Shown here piece after piece: positions 48,508 through 58,607 of a stretch of DNA of 64,000 nucleotides (position 1 is the stretch's first letter; each line of letters opens with the position of its first letter). Source of the stretch: Mangrovicoccus sp. HB161399. Its GTDB lineage: Bacteria; Pseudomonadota; Alphaproteobacteria; Rhodobacterales; Rhodobacteraceae. The notes under the pieces were generated by a model, which was not told the origin of the DNA, made no database searches, and saw nothing but the letters and a program-made list of their open reading frames with translations. The translations under genes were made by a program, and so were the position numbers. The stretch spans positions 97,707 to 161,706 of the forward strand of contig NZ_JAATVU010000009.1 in NCBI RefSeq assembly GCF_013184745.1. The letters are read 5' to 3'.

Positions 48508-49644
48508 TCAGTTGTCCAGCAGCGGCTCGTAGCGGGCGTCGGTCAGGGTCTTCAGGAAGGCGACGATCGCGTCGATGCGCTGGTCGTCGAGCGCGGGCCC
48601 TGCGGTCAGTTCGGTCATCGACAGCGTGCCGGGCACCGGCGCCGGGCCGAAGGGCTGGCCGGTCTCCGGATTGACTAGCCGTTCGGGGTTCTTCGTGTTG
48701 TACTTGTTGTAGAACAGCACGACCGTGCGCAGATCCTCGAAGACGCCGTTATGCATGTAGGGCGCGGTGACGGCGACGTTGCGCAGGGACGGCACCTTGA
48801 ACTTGCCGCGCTCGGCCGGGTCGTCGACTTCCGGGTTGGCCAGCAGCCCGTCATCCACGGTGCCGGCCGCGACGCCGTTCATGCCGCGCAGCGCGGCGTT
48901 CTCGGGCGTGCCGATATTGTGGTATTCGTAGCTGGTGAAGGTTTCCCGGCTGTCGACGGCCGAGCGGCGCAGCTGGTGGCACTGGTTGCAGTTCGTGAAC
49001 TGCTGGGAGAAGAACAGCAGGCGGCCGAGTTCCTCCTCCTTGGTCAGCTCCGCCTCGCCGCGCAGGTAGCGGTCGTACTTGCTGTCGAAGGGGGCCAGTT
49101 CCGGCGTGCGCTCGAAGGCGGCCAGAGCCGCGGTCATCGCCGCGTAGCCGCTGTCGGTGTCCGCCAGCGCGCCCTCGCCGAAATAGCTGCCGAAGCCCGC
49201 CACGTAGTCCGGGTTCTCGCGCAGCCGGGCAACCACGGCGGCCTTGTCCTTCATGCCCATCTCGATCGGGTTCAGGGGCGGGCCGCCGGCCTGGTCCTCG
49301 AGCTTGCCCGCGCGGCCGTCCCAGAACTGCCCGCCGGCGAAGCGGCCGTTTTCCTTGCGGTGGAATGCGGGCGAGAAGGCGGCATAGGCGGCGGAGGGCG
49401 CATTGCGGTCGCCCAGCGACACGCCGTCATCGCCCGGCGAGGCGGCGCCGCGGGGATCGGAGAAGGCGGTATCGGGATCGTGGCAGGTCGCGCAGGACTG
49501 GGTCCGGTTCGCCGAAAGCGCGGTGTCGAAGAACAGCGCCTCGCCCAGTGCCTCGAGACTGGGATAGGGGGCGTCCTGGGCCGCAGCGGCGGGCAGGGCA
49601 TGGGTCATGGCGGCCGCTAGGGCCAGGGCTGTGACTCGTCGCAT
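48508..49644 (-). CDS. Di-haem cytochrome c peroxidase (CcpA/MauG family)
   Basis: A 378-residue periplasmic protein with a signal peptide (LALAAAMTHALPAAAAQ). It has two haem c motifs, SCATCHDPD and NCNQCHQL (CxxCH at about 56 and 210). The family region YNIGTPENAALRGMNGVAAG carries peroxidase/MauG features, and FKVPSLRNVAVTAPYMHNGVF is a hallmark of this family. It reduces H2O2 with cytochrome c, or is MauG-like. A perfect FnrL box lies 55 bp upstream of its start, consistent with low-oxygen expression next to nif genes. Confidence 0.92.
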   Translation of the reverse strand: MRRVTALALAAAMTHALPAAAAQDAPYPSLEALGEALFFDTALSANRTQSCATCHDPDTAFSDPRGAASPGDDGVSLGDRNAPSAAYAAFSPAFHRKENGRFAGGQFWDGRAGKLEDQAGGPPLNPIEMGMKDKAAVVARLRENPDYVAGFGSYFGEGALADTDSGYAAMTAALAAFERTPELAPFDSKYDRYLRGEAELTKEEELGRLLFFSQQFTNCNQCHQLRRSAVDSRETFTSYEYHNIGTPENAALRGMNGVAAGTVDDGLLANPEVDDPAERGKFKVPSLRNVAVTAPYMHNGVFEDLRTVVLFYNKYNTKNPERLVNPETGQPFGPAPVPGTLSMTELTAGPALDDQRIDAIVAFLKTLTDARYEPLLDN

Positions 49645-49698
49645 GCGGTGTCTCCGAACTTTACCTGACTATAAAGCTAGGTCTTTGGCGCCGCAACC

Positions 49699-49712
49699 TT
49701 GATCGAGATCAA
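49699..49712. promoter_or_regulatory. Perfect FnrL/FNR box upstream of the peroxidase gene
   Basis: TTGAT-CGAG-ATCAA, the exact consensus, 55 bp before the peroxidase ATG. This is appropriate for activation from about -40. It would couple the peroxidase to anaerobic or microaerobic growth. Confidence 0.8.
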
Positions 49713-49795
49713 TCCGGGGCAGGCCAACGCCGGTTCCGCAGGTCGGCTGCCTCATTCCCGGGCGGGATGCGCCGCGCGGGGGCGGAACGGAAGAA

Positions 49796-49824
49796 GGGGC
49801 CGGGCGGAAATCCGCGCCGGCCCC
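49796..49824 (-). terminator. Terminator after nifK
   Basis: A long hairpin GGGGCCGG ... CCGGCCCC with an inner GCGGA/TCCGC pair, 48 bp beyond the nifK stop. T tract absent. It ends the nifHDK transcript before the peroxidase gene. Confidence 0.6.
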
Positions 49825-49871
49825 CCGTGCCTGGCTCGGCCGTGCCGGGGCGCGGCCTGGCTGGGCATGTC

Positions 49872-51413
49872 TCAGCGGGTGAGGTCGTAGGAGTAGTCGG
49901 TCTCGCCCGGGATGATGGTGTCGTCGTCGAGCTTGTCGAAGATCGTGTCGAGGATCTTGACCAGCACCGTCAGCGCGCCCTGGTAGCCGAAGGTCGGGAA
50001 GCGGTGGTGGTGGTGGCGGTCGAAGATCGGGAACATCAGGCGGATCAGCGGGGTGCCCGTGTCGCGCTCCAGGTACTTGCCGTAGGAGTTGCCGATCAGC
50101 ATGTCCACCGGCTCGGTCGCCAGCAGCGAGCGCATGTGCCACAGGTCCTTCTGCGGCCACACCTGGCAGCCGGCGCCGAAGGGCGAGGAGGCCAGCAGGT
50201 CTTCCATCTTCTTCGCCCATTTCTTGCCGCCGTTGGTGGCGAGGCAGTGCTTCGGCTGCGCCCCCATTTCCAGCAGGAAGCGGGCCATGCCGTAGACGAA
50301 GTCCGGATCGCCGTAGATGGCGAAGGTCTTGTCATGCAGCCAGGCCTGGCTGTCGGCCATGGCGTCGACCAGGCGGCCGCGCTCCATGCGCAGGCTCTCC
50401 GGGATTTCCTTGCCGGTCAGCTCGCTGATCTTCATCAGGAACTCGTCGGTGGCCTGGATGCCCATCGGGTAGTGCAGCGCAGCGGTTTCCTGGCCCTTGT
50501 CGGCGCAGTATTCCAGCGTCTTCGGCGTGTTGTACTCCTGCAGCGACAGGGTCGCCTTTGCGTTCAGCGCGGCTTTGGCGTCATCCAGCTTGGTGCCGCC
50601 GGCATACATGCGGAACTCGCCGTCCGAGGGGGTGTCGTAGACGTCGGAGACGTCGCCCAGGATGGTGTAGTCCTCGACGCCCATCTCGGCCAGCAGGCGC
50701 TTCATCTCGCGGATGTTGGCAACGGCGAAGCCGTCGAAGCCCGGGATGATGTTGATGGAGCCGGTGACGGTGCGCTCGGCCTTCTCCCAGAAGTGGCTCA
50801 GAATGCCCTTCTGCATGTTGTCGTAGCCGTCCACATGGGACCCGACGAAGGCGGGGGTGTGCGCGAAGGGAACGTCGAAATCTTCCGGCACGGATTCCTT
50901 CTGCTTCGCCTGGGCGATGAAGGAGGACAGGTCATCGCCGATGACTTCCGCCATGCAGGTGGTCGAGACGGCGATCATCTTCGGGTTGTAGAGCGCCTTG
51001 GTGTTTGCCAGGCCGTCCACCATGTTGGTGAGGCCGCCGAACACGGCCGCGTCCTCGGTCATCGAGGAGGACACGCAGGAGGACGGCTCCTTGAAGTGGC
51101 GGCTGAGGTGCGAGCGGTAGTAGGCGACGCAGCCCTGGGAGCCGTGCACGAAGCTCATGGTCTGCTCGTAGCCGGCGGCGGCGAAGACGGCGCCCAGCGG
51201 CTGGCAGGCTTTCGCCGGGTTCACGGTCAGCGCTTCGCGGGCCAGGTTCTTCTCGCGGTATTCCCACGACTTGGTCCAGTCGCCGATTTCCTTGACCATC
51301 TCGTCGGGATGGCCGCATTCGTATTGGACCTTCTTGTTCTTCAGCATCTCCTTGTATTCGGGCTGCTGGAAGAGCGGTGCGTGATCGAGCACTTTGTCTG
51401 CCGACTGGGGCAT
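49872..51413 (-). CDS. nifK: Nitrogenase MoFe protein beta subunit
   Basis: A 513-residue beta subunit of the MoFe protein, holding half of each P-cluster. Ligand cysteines are visible in [36 protein letters not shown] and the third, [17 protein letters not shown]. The segment [20 protein letters not shown] is typical near the C terminus. The length is normal. It is separated from nifD by 190 bp holding a stem-loop and two copies of the 17-bp motif, an unusually long gap within nifHDK. Confidence 0.98.
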   Translation of the reverse strand: MPQSADKVLDHAPLFQQPEYKEMLKNKKVQYECGHPDEMVKEIGDWTKSWEYREKNLAREALTVNPAKACQPLGAVFAAAGYEQTMSFVHGSQGCVAYYRSHLSRHFKEPSSCVSSSMTEDAAVFGGLTNMVDGLANTKALYNPKMIAVSTTCMAEVIGDDLSSFIAQAKQKESVPEDFDVPFAHTPAFVGSHVDGYDNMQKGILSHFWEKAERTVTGSINIIPGFDGFAVANIREMKRLLAEMGVEDYTILGDVSDVYDTPSDGEFRMYAGGTKLDDAKAALNAKATLSLQEYNTPKTLEYCADKGQETAALHYPMGIQATDEFLMKISELTGKEIPESLRMERGRLVDAMADSQAWLHDKTFAIYGDPDFVYGMARFLLEMGAQPKHCLATNGGKKWAKKMEDLLASSPFGAGCQVWPQKDLWHMRSLLATEPVDMLIGNSYGKYLERDTGTPLIRLMFPIFDRHHHHRFPTFGYQGALTVLVKILDTIFDKLDDDTIIPGETDYSYDLTR

Positions 51414-51477
51414 GGATGCATTCCTTCTATGGCCGTCCGCATTCCGAGACGCGCCAGGGTTGAGAGGGAAAAGGGGG

Positions 51478-51509
51478 GCGGCCGGGCCATTGGGGACGTG
51501 CCCGGCCGC
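51478..51509 (-). other. Stem-loop between nifD and nifK
   Basis: A perfect 10-bp GCGGCCGGGC / GCCCGGCCGC stem with a 12-nt loop. It probably tunes nifK relative to nifHD or protects the mRNA. Confidence 0.6.
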
Positions 51510-51554
51510 CGGACCAGCGCCTGCGAGGGATCAGGCGGTCTTGGTCCTGTCTGC

Positions 51555-51571
51555 GGTTGCAGGTTGCAACC
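51555..51571. repeat. 17-bp palindrome, first tandem copy in nifD-nifK gap
   Basis: GGTTGCAGGTTGCAACC, close to the perfect palindrome. It lies 22 bp centre to centre from the second copy. Confidence 0.55.
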
Positions 51572-51576
51572 GGTGC

Positions 51577-51593
51577 GGTTTCATTTTGGAACC
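51577..51593. repeat. 17-bp palindrome, second tandem copy in nifD-nifK gap
   Basis: GGTTTCATTTTGGAACC with longer GCGGTT/AACCGC arms. It ends 11 bp before the nifD stop codon region, so it is transcribed in the 3' end of the nifD segment. Confidence 0.45.
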
Positions 51594-51603
51594 GCGGTGC
51601 CGA

Positions 51604-53115
51604 TCACTCGGCGGCGATCGCTTCCGGAGCGGATTTCCAGGGCGCGTCGTAGAGGCCCCAGACCGGGTTGTTGATCGCCATGTCCATGTCGCGGGCGAAG
51701 ATGGCGAAGCCGTCATAGCCGTGATACGGGCCCGAATAGTCCCAGCTGTGCATCTGGCGGAACGGGATGCCCATCTTCTGCACCGGGTATTTTTCCTTGA
51801 TGCCCGAGCCGACGAGGTCGGGGCGGATCTTCTCGATGAACTTCTCCAGCTCGTAGCCGGTGACGTCGTCGTAGATCAGCGTGCCTTCCTTGACGTAGTG
51901 GCCGGTGCGCTTGTAGTCGTCGCCATGGCCGAACTCGTAGCCGGTGCCGGCGATGACCATGCCGAGGTCGTCATAGGCGGTGACGACGTGGCGCGGGCGC
52001 AGGCCGCCGACATAGAGCATGACCGACTTGCCTTCGAGGCGCGGACGGTACTTGGCGATGACCTCGTCGACCAGCGGCTGGTACTTGGCGATGACCGCCT
52101 CGCACTTCTCCTGGATGGTCTCGTCGAACTTCGCGGCGATCGCGCGCAGCGAGGCTGCGATCTGGCTCGGTCCGAAGAAGTTGTACTCCATCCATTCGAT
52201 GCCGTACTTCTCTTCCATGTGGCGGCAGATGTAGTTCATCGACCGGTAGCAGTGGATGAGGTTCAGCTTGGCCTTCGGCGCGCGCTCGATCTCGGCAAGC
52301 GTCGCGTCGCCCGACCAGTTGCCGACCACGTTCAGGCCCATTTCCTCCAGCAGGATGCGGGAGGCCCAGGCGTCGCCGCCGATGTTGTAGTCGCCGATCA
52401 CGTTGACGTCGTACTGGCCCGGCTCGTAGGCCTTGACCGCGTCGCTGTCTTCCTTGTCGAAGACCCAGTCGCGCACGGCGTCGTTGGCGATGTGGTGGCC
52501 CAGCGACTGGGACACGCCGCGGAAGCCTTCGCAGCGGACAGGCACCATGGTCTTGCCATGTTCCTTGTTCTTCTGCTTGGCGACGGCTTCGATGTCGTCG
52601 CCGATCAGGCCGATCGGGCATTCCGACTGGATGGTGACGCCGTTGTTGAGCGGGAAGAGCTCTTCGATCTCGTCGATCGTCTTGGCAAGCTTCTTGTCGC
52701 CGCCGAAGACGATGTCCTTCTCCTGGAAGTCGGTGGTGAACTGCATCGTCACGAAGCTGTCCACGCCGGTCTTGCCGATGTAGTAGTTGCGGCGCTGGGA
52801 CCAGGAGTACTGGCCGCAGCCGACCGGGCCGTGCGAGATGTGGACCATGTCCTTGACGGGGCCCCAAACGACGCCCTTGGAGCCGGCATAGGCGCAGCCA
52901 CGGATCGTCATCACGCCGGGAACCGACTTGATGTTCGATTTCTGGGTGTCGCACTTGGAGGCGATACCGGTGGTTGCATCGGGCTCTTCGTCGGTCGCCT
53001 TTGCAACGGTGAGGTGCTTGGCGCGACGCTTCGCGGATTTCGCGGGGTAGGCTGCGAGCACCTCTTCGATGAGGGCTTCGTAGTCTTCCGACCCGCCGAC
53101 GTGATCTTTGGCCAT
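51604..53115 (-). CDS. nifD: Nitrogenase MoFe protein alpha subunit
   Basis: A 503-residue alpha subunit carrying FeMo-co. P-cluster cysteines lie in [19 protein letters not shown] (Cys74) and [11 protein letters not shown] (Cys100), with the third in [15 protein letters not shown]. The substrate-access histidine is in [11 protein letters not shown]. The FeMo-co cysteine is in [19 protein letters not shown], and the FeMo-co histidine lies in [20 protein letters not shown]. The spacing matches the molybdenum rather than the vanadium or iron-only enzyme. Confidence 0.98.
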   Translation of the reverse strand: MAKDHVGGSEDYEALIEEVLAAYPAKSAKRRAKHLTVAKATDEEPDATTGIASKCDTQKSNIKSVPGVMTIRGCAYAGSKGVVWGPVKDMVHISHGPVGCGQYSWSQRRNYYIGKTGVDSFVTMQFTTDFQEKDIVFGGDKKLAKTIDEIEELFPLNNGVTIQSECPIGLIGDDIEAVAKQKNKEHGKTMVPVRCEGFRGVSQSLGHHIANDAVRDWVFDKEDSDAVKAYEPGQYDVNVIGDYNIGGDAWASRILLEEMGLNVVGNWSGDATLAEIERAPKAKLNLIHCYRSMNYICRHMEEKYGIEWMEYNFFGPSQIAASLRAIAAKFDETIQEKCEAVIAKYQPLVDEVIAKYRPRLEGKSVMLYVGGLRPRHVVTAYDDLGMVIAGTGYEFGHGDDYKRTGHYVKEGTLIYDDVTGYELEKFIEKIRPDLVGSGIKEKYPVQKMGIPFRQMHSWDYSGPYHGYDGFAIFARDMDMAINNPVWGLYDAPWKSAPEAIAAE

Positions 53116-53160
53116 TCTTTTGGCTCCTATTTCGCGTGCTTGGGGAATGTGGGGGGCTAT

Positions 53161-53183
53161 GGACCGGCCCAGGGGGCCGGTCC
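53161..53183 (-). other. Stem-loop between nifH and nifD
   Basis: A perfect 10-bp GGACCGGCCC / GGGCCGGTCC stem with an AGG loop, 21 bp after the nifH stop. Such hairpins raise nifH mRNA stability, giving more Fe protein than MoFe protein. Confidence 0.7.
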
Positions 53184-53203
53184 GGCGGTTAGCGGGGCCG
53201 GGA

Positions 53204-54091
<888 letters not shown>

Positions 54092-54158
54092 TTAAGTTCC
54101 TTTGTAAGGTCGTCTTTGATCTTCGAGACGGCCCCATTGCCGCGCTCGCAGAACATAG

Positions 54159-54174
54159 AGCAGGCAGCGTGCCA
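54159..54174 (-). promoter_or_regulatory. Sigma-54 (-24/-12) promoter of nifHDK
   Basis: On the minus strand TGGCAC-GCTGC-CTGCT, with GG and GC 10 bp apart, nearly identical to the nifB promoter. Predicted transcription start is about 59 nt before the nifH ATG. Confidence 0.87.
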
Positions 54175-54242
54175 GCTTTCGGACCCGGAAATTACCGAAT
54201 GAATTCAGTCGAGAGCGAAGACCGTGCCCGGAAAATCGGCGG

Positions 54243-54258
54243 TGTGGGAAAGCCGACA
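54243..54258. promoter_or_regulatory. NifA upstream activator sequence for nifH
   Basis: A perfect TGT-N10-ACA (N10 = GGGAAAGCCG) about 100 bp upstream of the predicted nifH transcription start. Confidence 0.82.
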
Positions 54259-54353
54259 ATGCACCGACAATGGTCCGCCGCCCCGCAGCACGGCCGCTTT
54301 TCCGGTCCGGAAGCTCCGCCGCACGGGAACGAGGCGGACAATGGGGCGGAGGA

Positions 54354-55013
54354 TCAGCCCTGCGCGGGCAGCCCGGCGGCGGCGGTCTCGCCGTCGGGGG
54401 TCAGCGCGTAGACCCCGCGCGAGACCCGCTCGAACCAGCCGTAGTGGTTGGCGGCCAGGATGGCGGTGGCGGCGGGCACGCCCGCGGCCTTCGCGGCCTC
54501 GGCGCCCCGCATCGCGCCGCCCTGCGCCAGCAGGCGGAGCAGGCGCTCGCAATCCTGGCGGTAGGCGGTCACGATCATGCCGCGATGGCCGCCTGTATTG
54601 GGATCGCCCTCGCGGCGGGCGAATTCGCGCAGGAGCCGGGCGCGCTTCTTCGGCACGCGGCGCGGCTGGAACGGGCCGGGATCGCAGACCGGTTCGACGA
54701 AGCCGTCGGCAAGCCGCACCGACAGCACGCCGAGACCGAGCCTGCGCGCGAGTCCGACATTGTCGCGGAACGCCTTCGTCGTGGCGCGGGGAACGGCCAG
54801 ATAGACCGCCTCGCTGACAGCCTGGCGCGCGATTCCCTGGTGGAACAGCGCCAGGGAGAAGCCGGTCTTCATCTCGACGATCACCGGCTCCTCGCTGCCG
54901 CGGCAGGCGACGATGTCGGCCCCGGCGACTTCGGATTTCACCTCGTAGCCCTGAGCCTCCAGGAAGGCCTTGAGCGGGGCATAGAGATCGGTTTCGCGGC
55001 AGGGGGCGGGCAT
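54354..55013 (-). CDS. DUF2161 PD-(D/E)XK-like protein
   Basis: A 219-residue protein. The N-terminal nuclease-like core is LKAFLEAQGYEVKSEVAGADIVACRG followed by PVIVEMKTGFSLALFHQG, giving the D...ExK arrangement of the PD-(D/E)XK fold. The C-terminal part looks like a winged helix (GAEAAKAAGVPAATAILAANHYGWFERVSRGVYAL). This matches DUF2161 putative phosphodiesterases of alphaproteobacteria, with unknown role. It lies upstream of nifH on the same strand but with its own stop 180 bp before the nifH promoter. Confidence 0.85.
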   Translation of the reverse strand: MPAPCRETDLYAPLKAFLEAQGYEVKSEVAGADIVACRGSEEPVIVEMKTGFSLALFHQGIARQAVSEAVYLAVPRATTKAFRDNVGLARRLGLGVLSVRLADGFVEPVCDPGPFQPRRVPKKRARLLREFARREGDPNTGGHRGMIVTAYRQDCERLLRLLAQGGAMRGAEAAKAAGVPAATAILAANHYGWFERVSRGVYALTPDGETAAAGLPAQG

Positions 55014-55052
55014 GTCCGCGACCCTAGCCGAGCCGCCGGCCGCCCGCCAGAG

Positions 55053-58000
55053 TCACTCTGCCGCGCGCAGCCGCGCCGGGTCCGATGCGGGCAGGTCCGT
55101 GTCCCAGAGGATTTCCGGTGCAGGTGCCCTGCGGGCGCGGCGGCGCAGCAGCCAGTCCTCGGCCGCGCGGCTGCCCCGGCCGCCCGACCAGCGCGCGATC
55201 CAGCGCAGGAACGCCAGCGCGTAGGTGTTGGCCCAGACCCGAGCCGCCAGCATCGCGGGGGTGAAGACCAGGGTCAGCGCGGTGGCGATGCCGAGGCCGA
55301 AGACCACGGCCGTGGCCAGCTGCTTCCACCACAGCGCGGTCGGGCTGTCGATCGTCGCGCCGCCATTGATGAAGTCGAGCGAGAGCCCGAACATCATCGG
55401 CATGAGGCCGGCCATGGTGGTCAGCGTGGTCAGCAGCACGGGACGGATCCGCGCCTCCGCCGTGCGGATGATCGCCTCGATCCGCGGCATGTAGCGGCTG
55501 AACTCCTGGTAGGTGTCGATCAGCACGATGTTGTTGTTCACCACGATCCCCGCCAGGGCCACCACGCCGGTGCCGGTCATGATGAAGCTGAAGGGCTGCT
55601 GCATCACCAGCATGCCGATCAGCACGCCCGCGGTGGAGAGGACCACGGCCAGCAGCACCAGCACCGAATTGTACAGGCTGTTGAACTGCGCCAGCAGGAT
55701 GATGAACATCAGGAACAGCGCGGCGAGGAAGGCCTTGCCGAGGAAGTCCGCGGTCTCCTGCTGCTCCTCCTGGTCGCCGGTCCACTCCCAGGTGACGCCC
55801 GCGGGCAGGGGATTGCTGCCGAGCCACTCGGTCAGCTTGGCGATCCGCTCGTTGGCGGTGATCGGCTGGCCCGCGTCGTTCTCCAGGCCGGGCAGGATGT
55901 CCGCCTTGACGTCGTAGTACCGCTTCTGGTCGATCCGGTCGATCTGGGCCAGCTTCGGCACCGGCCGGATGGAGATGAAGTTGGTCAGCGGCACCAGGCC
56001 CTCGGAGGTCCGCAGCTTAAGCGTCTCCAGCGTCGAGAGCAGGCGGTATTCCTCGGGCAGCCGCGTGCGGATCTCGATCTCCTCGTCGGAGCTGTCGACG
56101 CGCATCGTGCCCTGCAGGATGCCGCGGGTGACGAGCTGGACCATGCCGCCGACCGTCGCGACATCGGCGCCGTAGCGCCCGGCCGCCTCGACATCGACAT
56201 CGATCTCCCAGTCGATGCCCGGCAGCGGCAGCGTGTCCTCGATCGCGGTGAAGCCCGCCATGCCCTCCATCTGAGCACGCGCCGACTGCGCGGCTTCGGC
56301 GATGGCATCGAAATCGGTGCCGATCAGCCTAAGATGCACCGGCTTGCCTTCGCCGGGCCCCTGGGCCAGCTCGGAGACTTCGGCAAAGATGCCCGGAATG
56401 CCGGCCAGGCGGTCCTCGATCCGGGCAAGCACGGCATTGCCGTCGTAGAACGGGTCCGGCACCTCGCGCAGCAGGAGGCGCTGCCACCACGGGCCGTCGA
56501 AGGGCAGGGTCGGCCGGTCGTCCCATTGCAGCGTCTCGAACTGGACCTGGCCGATCGCGTCGCGCGGTCCCTCGCCGCCGCCGCGGTCGGAATTGAGACC
56601 GCCGTCGCCCGCGAAGGAGAAGGCCGAGGCGACGCCCTCGGTGGCCAGCACCTCCTTTTCCACCCGGCGCACCAGCGCGTCCTTCTCGTCGACCGACAGG
56701 TTGCCTCGGGCGCGGACATAGACGATCGCCTGTTCCGGCTCGGTCTCGACGAAGAACTCGGCGCCGTAGTTCTTCTGTCCGTAGGTCATGAAGACCGCGG
56801 CGACGAAGGCAATCACGGCGGCGATGGTGACGAGCGGCATCACCGGGTTCCCGGCGATGGCGGCGATGAAGCGGCCGAAGAGCGTCCGGCGGTAGCCCGC
56901 CTGCAGCCGGTCCTCGCGCGGCGGACGGCGCAGCGACCCGGCCGCGATGGCGGTGGCCGACAGTCCGGCGACGAAGGCCAGCGCGGGCAGCGCCGGCATG
57001 GCGCCCGAAGGCGTCAGGAGCCCGCGGAACCCCGCCCAGGTCAGGACGATGGCCAGCGCGAGCAGGCCCGCGCGCAACGGCCAAGCCAGTCCGCGCAGGG
57101 TTTCGGAAGTATGGTGGAAGCTACGGTTGATGCGTCCGGCGACGCCGCCCATTACCGGCAGGTAGACCAGCGCCACGATCAGCGAGGCCGACAGCACGAA
57201 GATAAGAGTGACCGGCAGCATCCCCATGAACTCGCCGGCGACGCCCGGCCAGAACAGCATCGGCAGGAAGGCGCAGAGCGTCGTGGCGGTGGAGCTGACG
57301 ATCGGCCAGAACATCCGCTTGGCGCCCTCGACATAGGCGCGCATCGGTCCCTGGCCGTCATCGATCCGGCTCTCGGCGTATTCCACCACGACGATGGCGC
57401 CGTCGACCAGCATGCCGACGGCGAGGATCAGCCCGAACATCACGATGTTGGAAATCGTCACGCCCATGACGGCGAGGAAGACGAAGCACAGCAGGAAGGA
57501 GGTCGGGATCGCGAAGCCGACCAGCAGCGCCGGTCGCCCGCCCAGCGAGGCGAGGACGACGATCATGACGAGCGCAATGGCGGTCAGCACCGATCCCTCG
57601 AGCTGGGAAATCATCGAGGCGACCGTATAGCTCTGGTCGTTCGAGGTCTCGACCGAGACGGCGTCCTGCAGCTCGGGCGGCCAGGTGGCGCGTTCCTCGG
57701 CAACGATGTCGCGGACCATGGCGGCGGTCTCGATCAGGTTGAAGCCCTTGCGCTTGACCACCTGCAGCGCGACCGTCTTCTGCCCGTCGAAGCGCGCGGT
57801 GCCCGCGCGGTCCTCGAAGGTCAGGCGGATATCGGCCAGATCCGACAATGTCACGACACGGTCGCCGTTGGTCTTGACCGGCAGGTTGAAGAGATCCCGG
57901 CTCTCGTCGAAGGAGGACGGGATCTTCAGCGAGAATGCGCCGGTCGGGGATTGGATCTCGCCGGCCGCGATCAGCTTGTTGTTGTTCTGAACGACATTGA

Positions 58001-58607
58001 TCAGCTCGGCGGCGGTGACGTTGTAGGCCTCCAGCCTGATCGGGTCGATCACCACCTCGACCATCTCGTCGCGCGACCCGGCCAGAACGGCCTCCAGCAC
58101 CGCGTCCTGCGATTCCAGCCGGTCCTGCAGGCTCTTGGCCAGCCGCACCAGCGTGCGCTCGGGCACCTCGCCGGTCAGCGAGACGATGACGATGGGGAAT
58201 TCGGAGAAGTTGATCTCGTTGATCGAGTACTGCTCCGCCCCATCGGGGAAATCCGCCGAGGCGCTGTTCATCGCGTCGCGCACATCGGCCATGATCTTGG
58301 TCTTGTCCCAGCCGAACTCGAATTCCAGCGCGATCCCGGCATAGTTCTCCGCCGCCGTCGCCTTCATGGATTTCAGCCCGTCCAGATCGCTGAGCTCGGT
58401 CTCCATCGGCCGCACCAGCAGCTTCTCGCTGTCGGTCGCGGAAATGCCGGGGAAAGGCACGGAGACGAAGAGCATCGGGATCTCGATGTCGGGCTCGCCC
58501 TCCTTCGGCAGGGTCGCGTAGCAATAGGCCCCCGCAGCCAGCGAGAGCACGATGAACGCGACGATCATCCGTGCCCGGCCGGCCGCCCAGTCGACGAGCC
58601 CGGTCAA
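55053..58607 (-). CDS. RND-family efflux permease (AcrB type)
   Basis: A 1184-residue inner-membrane proton/drug antiporter. It has the N-terminal helix and LPKEGEPDIEIPMLFVSVPFPG, and the TM4 acid region GMLVDGAIVVVEYAESRIDDG where protons pass. The second half repeats with IVVNNNIVLIDTYQEFSR and TTLTTMAGLMPMMFGLSLDF. It is longer than AcrB (about 1050) because of extra loop and inter-TM sequence around residues 520-580. The substrate is unknown. Its start overlaps the adaptor gene by 4 bp. Confidence 0.95.
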   Translation of the reverse strand: MTGLVDWAAGRARMIVAFIVLSLAAGAYCYATLPKEGEPDIEIPMLFVSVPFPGISATDSEKLLVRPMETELSDLDGLKSMKATAAENYAGIALEFEFGWDKTKIMADVRDAMNSASADFPDGAEQYSINEINFSEFPIVIVSLTGEVPERTLVRLAKSLQDRLESQDAVLEAVLAGSRDEMVEVVIDPIRLEAYNVTAAELINVVQNNNKLIAAGEIQSPTGAFSLKIPSSFDESRDLFNLPVKTNGDRVVTLSDLADIRLTFEDRAGTARFDGQKTVALQVVKRKGFNLIETAAMVRDIVAEERATWPPELQDAVSVETSNDQSYTVASMISQLEGSVLTAIALVMIVVLASLGGRPALLVGFAIPTSFLLCFVFLAVMGVTISNIVMFGLILAVGMLVDGAIVVVEYAESRIDDGQGPMRAYVEGAKRMFWPIVSSTATTLCAFLPMLFWPGVAGEFMGMLPVTLIFVLSASLIVALVYLPVMGGVAGRINRSFHHTSETLRGLAWPLRAGLLALAIVLTWAGFRGLLTPSGAMPALPALAFVAGLSATAIAAGSLRRPPREDRLQAGYRRTLFGRFIAAIAGNPVMPLVTIAAVIAFVAAVFMTYGQKNYGAEFFVETEPEQAIVYVRARGNLSVDEKDALVRRVEKEVLATEGVASAFSFAGDGGLNSDRGGGEGPRDAIGQVQFETLQWDDRPTLPFDGPWWQRLLLREVPDPFYDGNAVLARIEDRLAGIPGIFAEVSELAQGPGEGKPVHLRLIGTDFDAIAEAAQSARAQMEGMAGFTAIEDTLPLPGIDWEIDVDVEAAGRYGADVATVGGMVQLVTRGILQGTMRVDSSDEEIEIRTRLPEEYRLLSTLETLKLRTSEGLVPLTNFISIRPVPKLAQIDRIDQKRYYDVKADILPGLENDAGQPITANERIAKLTEWLGSNPLPAGVTWEWTGDQEEQQETADFLGKAFLAALFLMFIILLAQFNSLYNSVLVLLAVVLSTAGVLIGMLVMQQPFSFIMTGTGVVALAGIVVNNNIVLIDTYQEFSRYMPRIEAIIRTAEARIRPVLLTTLTTMAGLMPMMFGLSLDFINGGATIDSPTALWWKQLATAVVFGLGIATALTLVFTPAMLAARVWANTYALAFLRWIARWSGGRGSRAAEDWLLRRRARRAPAPEILWDTDLPASDPARLRAAE

